From Ensifer adhaerens (lineage in GTDB: Bacteria > Pseudomonadota > Alphaproteobacteria > Rhizobiales > Rhizobiaceae): a stretch of 64,000 nt of DNA. The stretch spans positions 186,001 through 250,000 of the forward strand of contig NZ_LGAP01000001.1 in NCBI RefSeq assembly GCF_001270265.1, given 5' to 3'. A program made the position numbers and the translations under genes. The notes under the pieces are model-generated. The model worked only from the letters and a program-made list of their open reading frames with translations. It had not been told where the DNA came from and searched no databases. Positions 41,700 through 50,902 of this stretch are shown piece after piece; positions within the stretch are counted from its first letter, which is position 1; every line of letters starts with the position of its first letter.

Positions 41700-42940
41700 T
41701 GCTGCCATCCGGCCCGCGCGGTTCGACGATGGCGGTATTCGAGGGCGGCACATCCCCAGATGATGCCGAGAAGCATGTAGAAGTGGCGCCAGTGATCGGT
41801 ATCGATAACGTTGCCGACGCCGACATGACCGATCAGCGCGACCCAGGCGATCATCAGATAAACCTGCCAGGGGCGCTCAAGCAGCAGGAAGCGGAAACCG
41901 AGCGACAGCGTCCAGATGATCAGCGTTGCATAGCTGACGAAACCGAGCCAGCCATAGGACGTCAGCGACTTCAGCCAGACATTATGTTCGTCTTCGGGAA
42001 AGATCGTGCTGAAGACCATCGGACCGATACCGAGCGGTTTCTCCATCGACATCAGGAATCCGATGCGGTGACGGTCGAAACGGCCGAGATGGCCGCCGTC
42101 ATAGTCCTGCACGAGCTGTGAGCGGCTGGAGAAGAGCGTGGCGACCTGCTCCGATTGCAGCGCCGCCAAGAGGGCGCCGACGACAAACACGCCGCCGACC
42201 AGCGCTATGACGAGGATGCGCAGGCGGAAGAGGCCGTTGCGTTCCTTGAGCAGCATCACGAAGACGAAGGCAACGACGCAGAAGAGGTTGAGAGCCCAGG
42301 CGGCGCGTGAGAACGACAGGAAGACACCGAGCGCCAGCACCAGAAGCGCCGCAATCTTCGGCGGCGCCTTGTGGATCGGTTGCGTCAGCAGTCCGTGGAT
42401 CAGATAGAGCGCAGGGACCGACAGGAACGGACCGAAGACGTTCGGATCCTGGAAGGCGCCCTTGGCGCGGTCATAGAGCGTGAAGTTTTCAGCGCCCGGT
42501 ATCGCGCCGAAATAGCCAAGAATGCCGAGAAGCGCGGTCAGGACGGCAGCCGTGACCCAGGCATTGAAGATCAGCCTTAGCCGCTGGTAACGGTCCTCGA
42601 TGATGGCGGCGTAAAAAACCGCCGACAGCGCCAGAAAGCCGGAGACCGCCATGTACATCGGCCCCTTGGTCAGATCGACCATCGTCATCAGCGACAGGAT
42701 GCCGCCAATGATGAAAAGGGTCAGCAGAGTAAGCAACGGCGCGACGTAGCGCGAGATCTTCAAGCCGAAGAGTGCCCAGAGACCGATGAGCGCCACCATG
42801 AACAGCTCATAGGGCGCCGGTTCGGCAATGACGAAACCCGACAGAAACACAGCAAGCGCGACCAGCCACGAACTGAAGAGAGAAAGCGCGGCGAGCTGGG
42901 GTCGAAAGACGATCGGCTGTGATGTGTCGACGGTGCTCAA
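41696..42940 (-). CDS. O-antigen ligase/Wzy polymerase-like membrane protein
   Basis: 414 residues with about ten to twelve helices. The conserved Wzy_C/WaaL-type segment is DPNVFGPFLSVPALYL near residue 165. The large periplasmic loop (about 250-330) ends in EDEHNVWLKSLTSYGWLGFVSY, with the histidine typical of the family. It likely polymerises repeat units on undecaprenyl pyrophosphate in the periplasm. It overlaps both neighbours by four bases, forming a tight operon with the sugar-transferase upstream and the GT4 downstream. Confidence 0.88.
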   Translation of the reverse strand: MSTVDTSQPIVFRPQLAALSLFSSWLVALAVFLSGFVIAEPAPYELFMVALIGLWALFGLKISRYVAPLLTLLTLFIIGGILSLMTMVDLTKGPMYMAVSGFLALSAVFYAAIIEDRYQRLRLIFNAWVTAAVLTALLGILGYFGAIPGAENFTLYDRAKGAFQDPNVFGPFLSVPALYLIHGLLTQPIHKAPPKIAALLVLALGVFLSFSRAAWALNLFCVVAFVFVMLLKERNGLFRLRILVIALVGGVFVVGALLAALQSEQVATLFSSRSQLVQDYDGGHLGRFDRHRIGFLMSMEKPLGIGPMVFSTIFPEDEHNVWLKSLTSYGWLGFVSYATLIIWTLSLGFRFLLLERPWQVYLMIAWVALIGHVGVGNVIDTDHWRHFYMLLGIIWGCAALEYRHRRTARAGWQQ

Positions 42941-44499
42941 TAGGCATTTTCCGTGTTGAGCAGTCGAAACGGCGTCAGGAACAAGATCCTCAGGTCGAAG
43001 AGTAGCGACCAGTTTTCAATGTAATGAAGGTCGAAAGCCGTGCGCAGACGGATCTTTTCGTCATTGTCGATCTCGCCACGCCAGCCGTTGATCTGCGCCC
43101 AGCCGGTGACGCCGGGCTTGACGCGGTGGCGGGCGAAATAGCCTTCGACGACGTCGGAATAGGTGCGGTTCTGCGTCTGCGCCGCCACGGCATGCGGGCG
43201 CGGGCCGACAAGCGAGAGCTCGCCCTTGAGAACGTTGAAGATCTGCGGCAATTCGTCAATCGAGGACTTGCGGATGAAGCGCCCGACTGGCGTTACGCGC
43301 GGGTCGCCCTTGGTCACCGCGTTACGTGCGCTCGGATCGCTCATATGCGTGTACATCGAGCGGAACTTGTAGACCTCGATCGTCTCGTTGTTGAAGCCGT
43401 GGCGCTTCTGCTTGAAGATGATCGGGCCGGGCGATGTGACCTTGACCGCGATGGCGGTGCCCAGCATCACCGGCCACAACAACACCAGGGCGACGATGCT
43501 GAAGAAGATGTCGAAGCCGCGCTTGGCGACGGAATCCCAATCGGCGATCGGCTTGTCGAAGATATCGAGCATCGGCACGTCGCCGACATGGGAATAGCTG
43601 CGCGGCCGGAACCTCAGGTTGTTGGCATGGGCAGCAAGGCGGATATCGACCGGCAGGATCCAGAGCTTCTTGAGCAACTGCAGGATGCGTTTTTCAGCCG
43701 TCAACGGCAGCGAGATAATCAACATGTCGATGCGCGCCAGGCGCGCGAATTCGACAAGCTCGTCGACGGTTCCGAGTTTCGGATAGCCGGCAATGACATT
43801 CGGCGACCGACGTTCGTCGCGATCGTCGAAGATACCGCAGATGCGAATGTCGTTGTCGGTCTGATGCTCGAGCGTGCGGATCAGGTCCTTGGCCGGCTGG
43901 CCGCCGCCGACGACGACGGCGCGGCGTTCCATCGTGCCGTTGCGGGCCCAATGGCGAATGGAATAGGCGATGAAGGCCCGTTCCGCGACGAGGAACACCG
44001 CCCCGGAAATGAACCAGCCACCGAACCAGACACGCGAATACTGGTGACCGGACTTGAGAAAGAACAGCGCGATGGCAATGCCGCCGAATGCGATCGCCCA
44101 GGAGGCCAGGATCCGTGGGGCGAAGCGCAGCCAGGCGCGCAGGGCGGGGACCTGGTAGGTATCGGCGATCTGCATGGCGGCAACGGCGAGCGCGGAGCCG
44201 CCGATGAGGATCGCGAGGTAAAGCGGCAACTGGCCGAAACCCGGCTGCACATAGAGCGCATTGATCGCGTAGCCGATGGCGAAAAGCGCGCAGAATTCGA
44301 ACAGGCGCATCAGCCCCATGATCATGGCGGGCGAATAGGTGTCGGCGCGAAACTGTTCGGCAATTTGTCGGGCGAGGGGGTTGAGCTCCGTCGACGCTTC
44401 GCCGCCGACCTTTTCGTCCGGCGCACGGGTACGGATCTCCGAAATCTTCTTGCGAAACGCTTCGGGGTCGAAGGCTTCCGACCGCTTAAACTCGTTCAT
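42937..44499 (-). CDS. Undecaprenyl-phosphate sugar phosphotransferase (polyprenyl glycosylphosphotransferase)
   Basis: 520-residue WcaJ/ExoY-type enzyme that puts the first sugar-1-phosphate onto undecaprenyl phosphate, starting the repeat unit. N-terminal half: four or five helices (about 55-185), then a CoA-binding-like domain (AVVVGGGQPAKDLIRTL near 190). C-terminal catalytic domain: KRGFDIFFSIVALVLLWPVM helix, VYKFRSMYTHMSD, FIRKSSIDELPQIFNVLKGE and LVGPRPH near 430. PGVTGWAQINGWRG is also conserved. In Agrobacterium the matching enzyme in the UPP locus is UppE; the equivalence is inferred. Confidence 0.93.
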   Translation of the reverse strand: MNEFKRSEAFDPEAFRKKISEIRTRAPDEKVGGEASTELNPLARQIAEQFRADTYSPAMIMGLMRLFEFCALFAIGYAINALYVQPGFGQLPLYLAILIGGSALAVAAMQIADTYQVPALRAWLRFAPRILASWAIAFGGIAIALFFLKSGHQYSRVWFGGWFISGAVFLVAERAFIAYSIRHWARNGTMERRAVVVGGGQPAKDLIRTLEHQTDNDIRICGIFDDRDERRSPNVIAGYPKLGTVDELVEFARLARIDMLIISLPLTAEKRILQLLKKLWILPVDIRLAAHANNLRFRPRSYSHVGDVPMLDIFDKPIADWDSVAKRGFDIFFSIVALVLLWPVMLGTAIAVKVTSPGPIIFKQKRHGFNNETIEVYKFRSMYTHMSDPSARNAVTKGDPRVTPVGRFIRKSSIDELPQIFNVLKGELSLVGPRPHAVAAQTQNRTYSDVVEGYFARHRVKPGVTGWAQINGWRGEIDNDEKIRLRTAFDLHYIENWSLLFDLRILFLTPFRLLNTENAY

Positions 44500-44557
44500 G
44501 GCTTCCTTCCGGCACTGAAGTCCTCAGCCGGGATAGCAGAAAGCCACTAAGAAACGC

Positions 44558-45730
44558 TTACGTTGCAGCCTGCGGCCCGGCAGGAGCCGAGTGGTTTCGA
44601 CACAAATCACGATAGAGCCGCAGCACCTCGGCCGTCATGACCGAGGCGGCAAATCGGGACTTGAATGTCTTCGGGTCCGGCATGACGCGGGCGGACCAGT
44701 CCTTCTCGACGATTGCCGAAGCCATGATCGCGGCAAGTGACTGCGCGTCTGCCGGGTCGGCAAGGGCGGCGCTATGCTTGCCGAGGATTTCGGGTATGCC
44801 GCCGACCCGACTGGCGATCACCGGCTTCTGCGCTGCCAGCGCTTCGAGAACGATGTAGGGCATGGATTCCGCTCGAGACGGAATGACGATGTTTCGTGCC
44901 AGCGCAAAGGCCTCGCGGGCATTCATGGCCGGGCGCATGGTGATCCGGCGCCCGAGGCCTTGCTCAAGCGTGAAGTCGCGGTATTCCTGCTGCTGCGGGC
45001 CGTCACCGACCATCAGCGCCGAAAGCGGCCGCCCGACAAGCCGTTCCGTACGAGCAAAGGCATCCACAAACAGATCGGGACCCTTCAGGTCCCGCATCAT
45101 GCCGATATAGAGGAAATCGACCGCATCTGGCAGCGCCTCCACGGCCTCGAACTCGCGATCGTCGATGCCATTGTAGATCAGCTCGTAACGCTCGCGCGGC
45201 TCGCCGACCTTGGTAAAATAGGTTTGGCGTTCGAAGTCGCAGACGAAGACGAGCGCGTCTGTGAGGCGCTCCTGAAGCCGTTCCAAGGGAAAGACGATCC
45301 GCCCGATGAACGACTTCGGGCTGTAGTGGAGACTGCCACCGTGAGGGGAGTAGAGGCGGGCTACGCAATACCTGTTGACCCGCAAGGCTGAACCGATGAG
45401 GCGAGCTATGGCGCCACCTTTGGCGCCGTGCCCATGCAACACATCCGGTCGCAAACTTCTGATTTCCTTGTAACCGCGCCACAGCGCGGCAAAATCCCTT
45501 GGGCTGATCGAGCGATGGATCGGCATGCGCACGAGACCTAGTGCCAGATAGGGCCGGATTTCGTCAAAGAGCGAATCTTCATATAATCCGCCGGTTGTAC
45601 TGTCGCAAAGAATGCCGACCTGGTGGCCAGCCGCCGCGTGCGCTTCCACCAGATCGCGCACATGGCGGAAAATGCCGCCGACCGGCGATCTGAAGCAGTG
45701 AATGATGCGCAAGGGACGCTGCGGCTGCAT
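44558..45730 (-). CDS. Glycosyltransferase family 4
   Basis: 390 residues, GT-B fold. Begins LRIIHCFRSPVGGIFRHVRDLVEAH (acceptor domain), with DVLHGHGAKGGAIARLIG near 95. The donor-binding domain carries FLYIGMMRDLKGPDLFVDAFA and the E-x7-E motif in SRAESMPYIVLEALAAQKPVIAS near residue 300. It follows the Wza-type gene by five bases and precedes the sugar-transferase gene by 58, so all are probably one operon. Confidence 0.92.
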   Translation of the reverse strand: MQPQRPLRIIHCFRSPVGGIFRHVRDLVEAHAAAGHQVGILCDSTTGGLYEDSLFDEIRPYLALGLVRMPIHRSISPRDFAALWRGYKEIRSLRPDVLHGHGAKGGAIARLIGSALRVNRYCVARLYSPHGGSLHYSPKSFIGRIVFPLERLQERLTDALVFVCDFERQTYFTKVGEPRERYELIYNGIDDREFEAVEALPDAVDFLYIGMMRDLKGPDLFVDAFARTERLVGRPLSALMVGDGPQQQEYRDFTLEQGLGRRITMRPAMNAREAFALARNIVIPSRAESMPYIVLEALAAQKPVIASRVGGIPEILGKHSAALADPADAQSLAAIMASAIVEKDWSARVMPDPKTFKSRFAASVMTAEVLRLYRDLCRNHSAPAGPQAAT

Positions 45731-45735
45731 CGAGA

Positions 45736-46311
45736 TCAGAACAGCCGTTCGCGAATGTAAATCGTATCTCCAGCCAGTACGGCGTCGGTGATCGGCACGC
45801 GGCCGGTGATGATCCGGCCATTGATTTTGCGCGTGACGTCGGCGCTGGCCTGATTGGCGCGCGGTGAGAATCCGCCAGCAACCGCGATCGCGTTCTGAAC
45901 CGTCATTCCCGGCACATAGGCATATTGCCCTGCCTGGCCAACTTCGCCCATGATGAAGACCGAGCGATAGCGGTCGACTTCGATAGTGACGTCCGGATCG
46001 CGCAGATAGCCCTGTTTCAATTTTGCGGCGATCATGCCCTCGAGTTCGGGCAGCGTGTGGCCGCGCGAGGCGACGGTGCCGATCAGCGGGAAGGCAACGT
46101 AGCCTGCCTGGTCGACCGTATAGGTGCCGCTCAGGCCCGCCTGCTCGAACACGTTGATGCGCAGCCGGTCACCGCTGTCCAGCCGGTAGGGCTGGATCGT
46201 TGCTTCACTGAAAGCCTTGGGTGCCGGCTGATAGCTTGTGCAGCCGCCGAGCAAAATCGACAGTGCTGCCACCGTAATAGCGAGACCCGTCTTCATACCT
46301 GCGGTTGACAT
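45736..46311 (-). CDS. Polysaccharide export lipoprotein (Wza/ExoF-type)
   Basis: 191 residues. Signal peptide with lipobox LLGGC, so an outer-membrane lipoprotein. The Poly_export domain reads YRLDSGDRLRINVFEQAGLSGTYTVDQAGYVAFPLIGTV near residues 42-80. A SLBB-type repeat follows (VFIMGEVGQAGQYAYVPGMTVQNAIAVAGGF). It would form the export channel for the polysaccharide. It is the first gene of the leftward series and divergent from the Wzc-like gene. UppC of Agrobacterium is the likely counterpart by inference. Confidence 0.92.
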   Translation of the reverse strand: MSTAGMKTGLAITVAALSILLGGCTSYQPAPKAFSEATIQPYRLDSGDRLRINVFEQAGLSGTYTVDQAGYVAFPLIGTVASRGHTLPELEGMIAAKLKQGYLRDPDVTIEVDRYRSVFIMGEVGQAGQYAYVPGMTVQNAIAVAGGFSPRANQASADVTRKINGRIITGRVPITDAVLAGDTIYIRERLF

Positions 46312-46364
46312 GCTGCTCTTAGGCTCCGGAAACGACCACCTCTTTCGTCGTTATCGATCCGTTA

Positions 46365-46383
46365 GGGTTAATAGCTGGTAAAC
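46365..46383. promoter_or_regulatory. Candidate CtrA-type site in divergent polysaccharide promoter
   Basis: TTAA-N7-TAAAC at 46368-46383 differs by one base from the CtrA consensus TTAA-N7-TTAAC. GGGTTAAT at 46365-46372 also recurs inverted as ATTAACCC at 46453-46460, close to a GTTACCAT at 46465-46472. The sites lie in the 206-base gap between the divergent Wza- and Wzc-like genes. Regulatory role is inferred. Confidence 0.4.
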
Positions 46384-46517
46384 TCGCGGTAGAATTTTCA
46401 ACTGGGTGCCTGGGACGGAGGAGGGGCGAAATCGCGCAGAGGTTGAGCGGCCATTAACCCTTGCGTTACCATGTTCATTTACCTTCCAGCGAGATTTTAG
46501 GGTTCGGAGCCAGAAGC

Positions 46518-48707
46518 ATGTCGGGAAACGGCGGCGGACAACAGGATGTGGATATCGATCTCGGCGGGCTGTTCCGCGCCGTGTGGGATCGACGCGTCAA
46601 GGTATTGCTCGCCACTGCATGTGTTGCAGCGCTTGCTTTCGGCGCCGCGAGGATGATCGCGCCGGACTATCAGAGCGAGACGCGCGTCCTCATCGAATCG
46701 CGAGAGCCTGAATTCAGTGGCTCCAACCAGAATGCGCAGACCGGGTCCGACCGGGTTTTCGACGAATCCGGCATTCTGAGCCAAGTTCAAGTGCTGCGCT
46801 CGGCCGACCTGATCAAGCAGGTCGCGCGCAACATGAAGCTATATGAGTTGAAGGAGTTCGATCCTTCGGCGGATCCTTCGGCGGTTTCCGATCTGATGGT
46901 CATGCTGGGCCTGAAGAAGAATCCGTTGGAGATGCCCCCCGAGGAGCGCGTGCTGAAGGAGTTCACTTCGAAGCTGCAGGTCTATCAGGTCGAGAAGTCG
47001 CGCGTGATCGCGATCGCCTTTACCTCGAAGGATCGACAGCTTGCGGCGGCGATCCCGAACGAAATGGCAAAGGTTTTCCTTTCGCTGCAAAGCGGCGCGA
47101 AGCTCGACACCAATTCCGAAGCGAGCCGTTGGCTGGAGCCTGAGATCGCCAATCTGCGCGAGAAGGTGAGGGATGCCGAAGCCAAGGTGGCGGCCTACCG
47201 TTCGTCATCCGATTTGCTGCCGACCGGCGAGACAACGAACTTCGCGACGCGGCAACTCACCGACATATCGAGCGAGCTGACACGCGTGCGTGGCGAGCGG
47301 GCCAATGCCGAGGCACGCGCCGAGGGTGTGCGCGCGGCGCTGGCCAGCGGCCGCGAGGTGGATACCATCGCCGACGTCGTCGGTTCGCCGATGATCCAGC
47401 GCCTCAAGGAGACGGAGGCAAACCTGCAAGGGCAAGTGGCAGACCTTTCGACCACGCTGCTTGACGGCCATCCGCGGCTGAAGGCCCTGAAATCGCAGGT
47501 CGAAGGCATCCGGGCGCAGATCCGCTCCGAAACCCGCAAGATCCTCAGCAGTCTTGAAAACGAGGCAAAGGTCGGCGAATTGCGCGAGCAGCAGTTGATA
47601 CAGCAGTTGAACGCGCTCAAGGCCAAATCGGCCCAGGCCGGCGAGGAAGAGGTGGGCCTGCGTGCGCTCGAGCGCGAAGCGACCGCCCAACGGCAACTGC
47701 TCGAGACCTATCTGGCGCGCTACCGCGAGGCAACGTCGCGAACGGTCGAGAATGCAACGCCCGCCGATGCCCGTGTCATTTCGAGCGCGGTCGTTCCGAC
47801 GGGTGCCAGCTTCCCGAAAGTGATGCCGATTACCATCGTCGCAGCACTCGCGACCTTCCTTCTGAGCTGCATCATCATCATGCTCGGAGAGTTGTTCAGC
47901 GGTCGTGCGTTGCGGCCGGTGTCAGTCGGTGCCGAGCGGCCGCCGGTCCGTTCGCGGCCGGCAATCGCCGCTGTTGCGGCTGCTGATGTTCCCGACGAAA
48001 CGCTCGAGATATCGCCCGCATTGAGCGACGCCATCGCCCTCCCGCCGCTGGCGCCACTGGCGGCAGCCGAAGCGGGCGATGTTAGCGACGATCCGAGCGG
48101 TGAGGCAATCGAACCGGATTTCTCGATCGAGGCGGTTGCCGATCACCTGCGTGAAAGCGGAGTGCGGATCGCAATCTCGGTTTCGCCCGGTGGCGACGAG
48201 GGATCGACCGCGACGGTCATGCTGGCGCGCCTGATCGCCGAGGAAGATCGCAAGGTCGTGCTGATCGACCTGACTGGCTCTGCCTGCCCGACCCGCCTGA
48301 TGGCGCGCTCGGCGCAACTGCCTGGTATCACCAACCTGCTGGCAGGTGAGGTGGCATTCACCGAAACCATTCATGCCGATCGTTTTTCCGACGCGCATAT
48401 CATTCCGCAAGGGGATGCCGATCCGAGGCTCGCGATGCGCGGCATCGAGCGGCTGCAGATGATCATTGATGCTTTGACCAATGCCTATGATCTGGTGTTG
48501 GTCGAATGTGGACCGGCAGACGAGGGGGCTGTCGACAAGATCGCCCGTCGCGACGGCGCGGAGATCATCCTGTCGGCGCCGGCAGTCACCGACGAAAGAA
48601 TCGTTGAGGTCCTGACCGGCTTCGGCGAGGCCGGCTATCGCGATATCGTGCTGATGACTGGCCGCGGTGAACCCGGCCCGGACTATCCCGACCGTCACGC
48701 GGCGTGA
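46518..48707 (+). CDS. Wzc/ExoP-like polysaccharide co-polymerase with degenerate kinase domain
   Basis: 729 residues. Wzz domain: first helix near 29-47 (VKVLLATACVAALAFGAARM), long periplasmic coiled-coil region (about 190-400), second helix near 437-460 (VMPITIVAALATFLLSCIIIML). The cytoplasmic BY-kinase-like domain is at about 540-725, but its Walker A equivalent reads SPGGDEGSTATV: the lysine of GEGKST is missing. Walker A' (VVLIDLTGS) keeps its aspartate. There is no C-terminal tyrosine cluster (ending PDYPDRHAA). It therefore probably controls chain length and docks with Wza without being an active kinase. GGAG lies before the ATG at 46518. Confidence 0.88.
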   Translation: MSGNGGGQQDVDIDLGGLFRAVWDRRVKVLLATACVAALAFGAARMIAPDYQSETRVLIESREPEFSGSNQNAQTGSDRVFDESGILSQVQVLRSADLIKQVARNMKLYELKEFDPSADPSAVSDLMVMLGLKKNPLEMPPEERVLKEFTSKLQVYQVEKSRVIAIAFTSKDRQLAAAIPNEMAKVFLSLQSGAKLDTNSEASRWLEPEIANLREKVRDAEAKVAAYRSSSDLLPTGETTNFATRQLTDISSELTRVRGERANAEARAEGVRAALASGREVDTIADVVGSPMIQRLKETEANLQGQVADLSTTLLDGHPRLKALKSQVEGIRAQIRSETRKILSSLENEAKVGELREQQLIQQLNALKAKSAQAGEEEVGLRALEREATAQRQLLETYLARYREATSRTVENATPADARVISSAVVPTGASFPKVMPITIVAALATFLLSCIIIMLGELFSGRALRPVSVGAERPPVRSRPAIAAVAAADVPDETLEISPALSDAIALPPLAPLAAAEAGDVSDDPSGEAIEPDFSIEAVADHLRESGVRIAISVSPGGDEGSTATVMLARLIAEEDRKVVLIDLTGSACPTRLMARSAQLPGITNLLAGEVAFTETIHADRFSDAHIIPQGDADPRLAMRGIERLQMIIDALTNAYDLVLVECGPADEGAVDKIARRDGAEIILSAPAVTDERIVEVLTGFGEAGYRDIVLMTGRGEPGPDYPDRHAA

Positions 48708-48760
48708 GCAGAGGCAATACCGTCAGCATGTCGCGCGAAGCGACGCCTGGGCGAGAGTGC

Positions 48761-50038
48761 TTATTCGACGTCTCCGGTCTTTCTACCGGCGTGCGTCTTA
48801 CGACTGCGTGCGCGCTGAAAGAAGGAGTAGGCGGCCCTGTTCGCCTTGATCACCACTTTCGCCCGCACCAGTGCCCGGTGATAGCCGGCTGCGAACCGGC
48901 CGCGTAACGTTAGCGGCACGACGATGTCTCTCAGCGGTGTCTCGATCGTGCACCATGAGCGCTTGTAGGGCTGGTCGCCGACACCGAAGTCAAACAGCGC
49001 CGCACCTTCGCCACAGAGCCTCTCGACCATCCTGTAGAACAAAAGCTCGCCGGGACTGGCATCGCCTGCCAGATCCTCGTCGATAGACCCGAACTGGCAG
49101 ATGACATGGTCGGCCTTTCGCGAAAGACCGGCGACAGCAACGACCCGCCCGCCATGTTCACCTTTCAGGCGGATGGCATTGAGTTCGAGCAGCGGATTTC
49201 CAGCCTCGCCGCAGCGACCGGCGAGCGCGTGAAAGAATGCCCGCGTCTGCGCCTCATGGAAAACGTCGGGAAGACCAAGAGCTGCAAAACGGATTGCCTT
49301 CTGTCGCAAGAAGACGTCGAGCAACGCCTGCGCTTCCGCGGGGCTTTGCGCAATGACGTAGTCGTAGCCCCCGAGAGCCTCGAGCCTTCGCTCGGAGATA
49401 CGCATCTTCTTGCGCCGCCGTTTTGCATTGACCTGTGCCAGCGTGCGTTCGAAGCTCGCTAACAGGGGCAGCTGAAACGAGGCATTCTGGTTCTTGATGC
49501 CAGGCAGACCCGTCAACGGGCTTGCGGTTCCGTGCCAGTGATACGGGGTCTTTTCGAGCGTGACGAGATCGACCTTGTGGCCCGGACGGTGATTGAGCTC
49601 GCGCGCCAGCAGGTCAGAAACATCGACCTGGGGAAGGGGCAGCGCATCCGCTGCAAACAGGCCGGTATTGAGATTGCTGTGGGGCGCACCGATAAACCGG
49701 GCGGTGTTGAATAGGCGGCCAGGCACGAATTCGAGGGGCAGAATGAACTGCAATTCGCCATCAAGGGTGCCGCGAACGATCAGCAACTCGCTGCCATGGG
49801 TCTGCGCCCATGCCGCGCACCAGTCGTAGCCATTGTGCAACGAGTTGAAAGGCAGCGCTTCCAGCGATCGCCATTCCTGCTCCAGCGGCGCCATCGTGTC
49901 ATGGATGGAGATCTCGAACCGGCTCGCGGCAGCATCGGACCGGGACGCAGCTTGTGCATCTCGATGGCCCGATCGGCCGATGGTCAGATCTGTATTCATC
50001 ATCGGCAAGGCCGTCCGGATGCTGGTTGCGGCTGCCAT
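48761..50038 (-). CDS. CelD/BcsL-like GNAT acyltransferase
   Basis: 425 residues of the CelD/BcsL (Acetyltransf_6) family, cytoplasmic acyltransferases found in polysaccharide loci. The N-terminal part has EWRSLEALPFNSLHNGYDWCAAW near 55-77. The GNAT core includes KRRRKKMRISERRLEALGGYDY near 210 and GELLFYRMVERLCGEGAALFDFGVGDQPYKRSW near 335-367, the usual signature. It may acetylate a precursor sugar or the polymer. Convergent with the Wzc-like gene; the start is uncertain (49999 is an alternative). Confidence 0.82.
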   Translation of the reverse strand: MAAATSIRTALPMMNTDLTIGRSGHRDAQAASRSDAAASRFEISIHDTMAPLEQEWRSLEALPFNSLHNGYDWCAAWAQTHGSELLIVRGTLDGELQFILPLEFVPGRLFNTARFIGAPHSNLNTGLFAADALPLPQVDVSDLLARELNHRPGHKVDLVTLEKTPYHWHGTASPLTGLPGIKNQNASFQLPLLASFERTLAQVNAKRRRKKMRISERRLEALGGYDYVIAQSPAEAQALLDVFLRQKAIRFAALGLPDVFHEAQTRAFFHALAGRCGEAGNPLLELNAIRLKGEHGGRVVAVAGLSRKADHVICQFGSIDEDLAGDASPGELLFYRMVERLCGEGAALFDFGVGDQPYKRSWCTIETPLRDIVVPLTLRGRFAAGYHRALVRAKVVIKANRAAYSFFQRARSRKTHAGRKTGDVE

Positions 50039-50140
50039 TGAACGGCAACTCCGCTACAATCCGCTTAACTCCTGAAACACGACCGCCGCCTCCAGGCAAT
50101 AACCGGCGAAAGCAGTTAGCAAAGCGTGAAGCTCGGACAG

Positions 50141-50884
50141 CTACGCGCTGAGAAAACCCGTTGCAAGAGCTTCTGCCCACTGCAGCCGGTTTCGCTCCGC
50201 CGCCAGCATCGACATCGCCTTATGGTCGTAGGGGATCGTGCGGAACGTGACGCTCCAGTCATTGCCGGCATTTTCGACGACGGCGTAGCGCGCATCCGGC
50301 GAGCCGACTTCCACCTTGTGCGCGACCGGGCGGTCGTCGTCATAGCCAGGGCAGCCGACGCTGCCGGGATTGACCACGAGCCGGCCGTCCGCCAGGCGGA
50401 TCGCTCGGGGAATGTGCGTGTGTCCGCAGAGAATGACCGGTTGTTCGATCCCTGTCGCAAAGGCTTCGATGGCGCTGCGCGCTGCCAGATGGACCACGCC
50501 GTCGGCGGTTAACGCTTCGAGCCAGTAGGTCTCGTCGCTTGCAGGCGTGCCGTGGCAAAGAAAGAGTGCATCGCGATAGACGAGGGTGGCCGGTAGTGTC
50601 GCGAGCCAATCGAGATGTCGGGGCTGCAATTCCCCATGGGCCGCGCGGTCGGACAGTCCCATGTCGGCCGGATCGATCGTCAACAGATATCGGTCATGAT
50701 TGCCGGCGATCGCAGGGATGTTGCGCGCCATCAGGATATCGGCGGTGCGGGCGGCATTCAGCGGACCGCTGACATGGTCGCCGAGATTGACAATATCGGT
50801 GATCCCCAGCGCGTCGATATCGGCAAGCACCGCCTCGAGCGCGAGGTCGTTGCCATGGATATCGGAAATGATCGCAACCTTCAT
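50141..50884 (-). CDS. Metallophosphoesterase (calcineurin-like)
   Basis: 247 residues, cytoplasmic. Two-metal phosphoesterase motifs are all present: SDIHGN near residue 7, NLGDHVSGP near 33, AGNHDR near 60, CHG near 110 and CGHTHIPRA near 155. Family members cleave phosphodiesters or nucleotides; the substrate here is unknown. GGGGACACGCCG precedes the ATG. It could be unrelated to the polysaccharide block. Confidence 0.88.
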   Translation of the reverse strand: MKVAIISDIHGNDLALEAVLADIDALGITDIVNLGDHVSGPLNAARTADILMARNIPAIAGNHDRYLLTIDPADMGLSDRAAHGELQPRHLDWLATLPATLVYRDALFLCHGTPASDETYWLEALTADGVVHLAARSAIEAFATGIEQPVILCGHTHIPRAIRLADGRLVVNPGSVGCPGYDDDRPVAHKVEVGSPDARYAVVENAGNDWSVTFRTIPYDHKAMSMLAAERNRLQWAEALATGFLSA

Positions 50885-50902
50885 CGGCGTGTCCCCTTGG
50901 GC

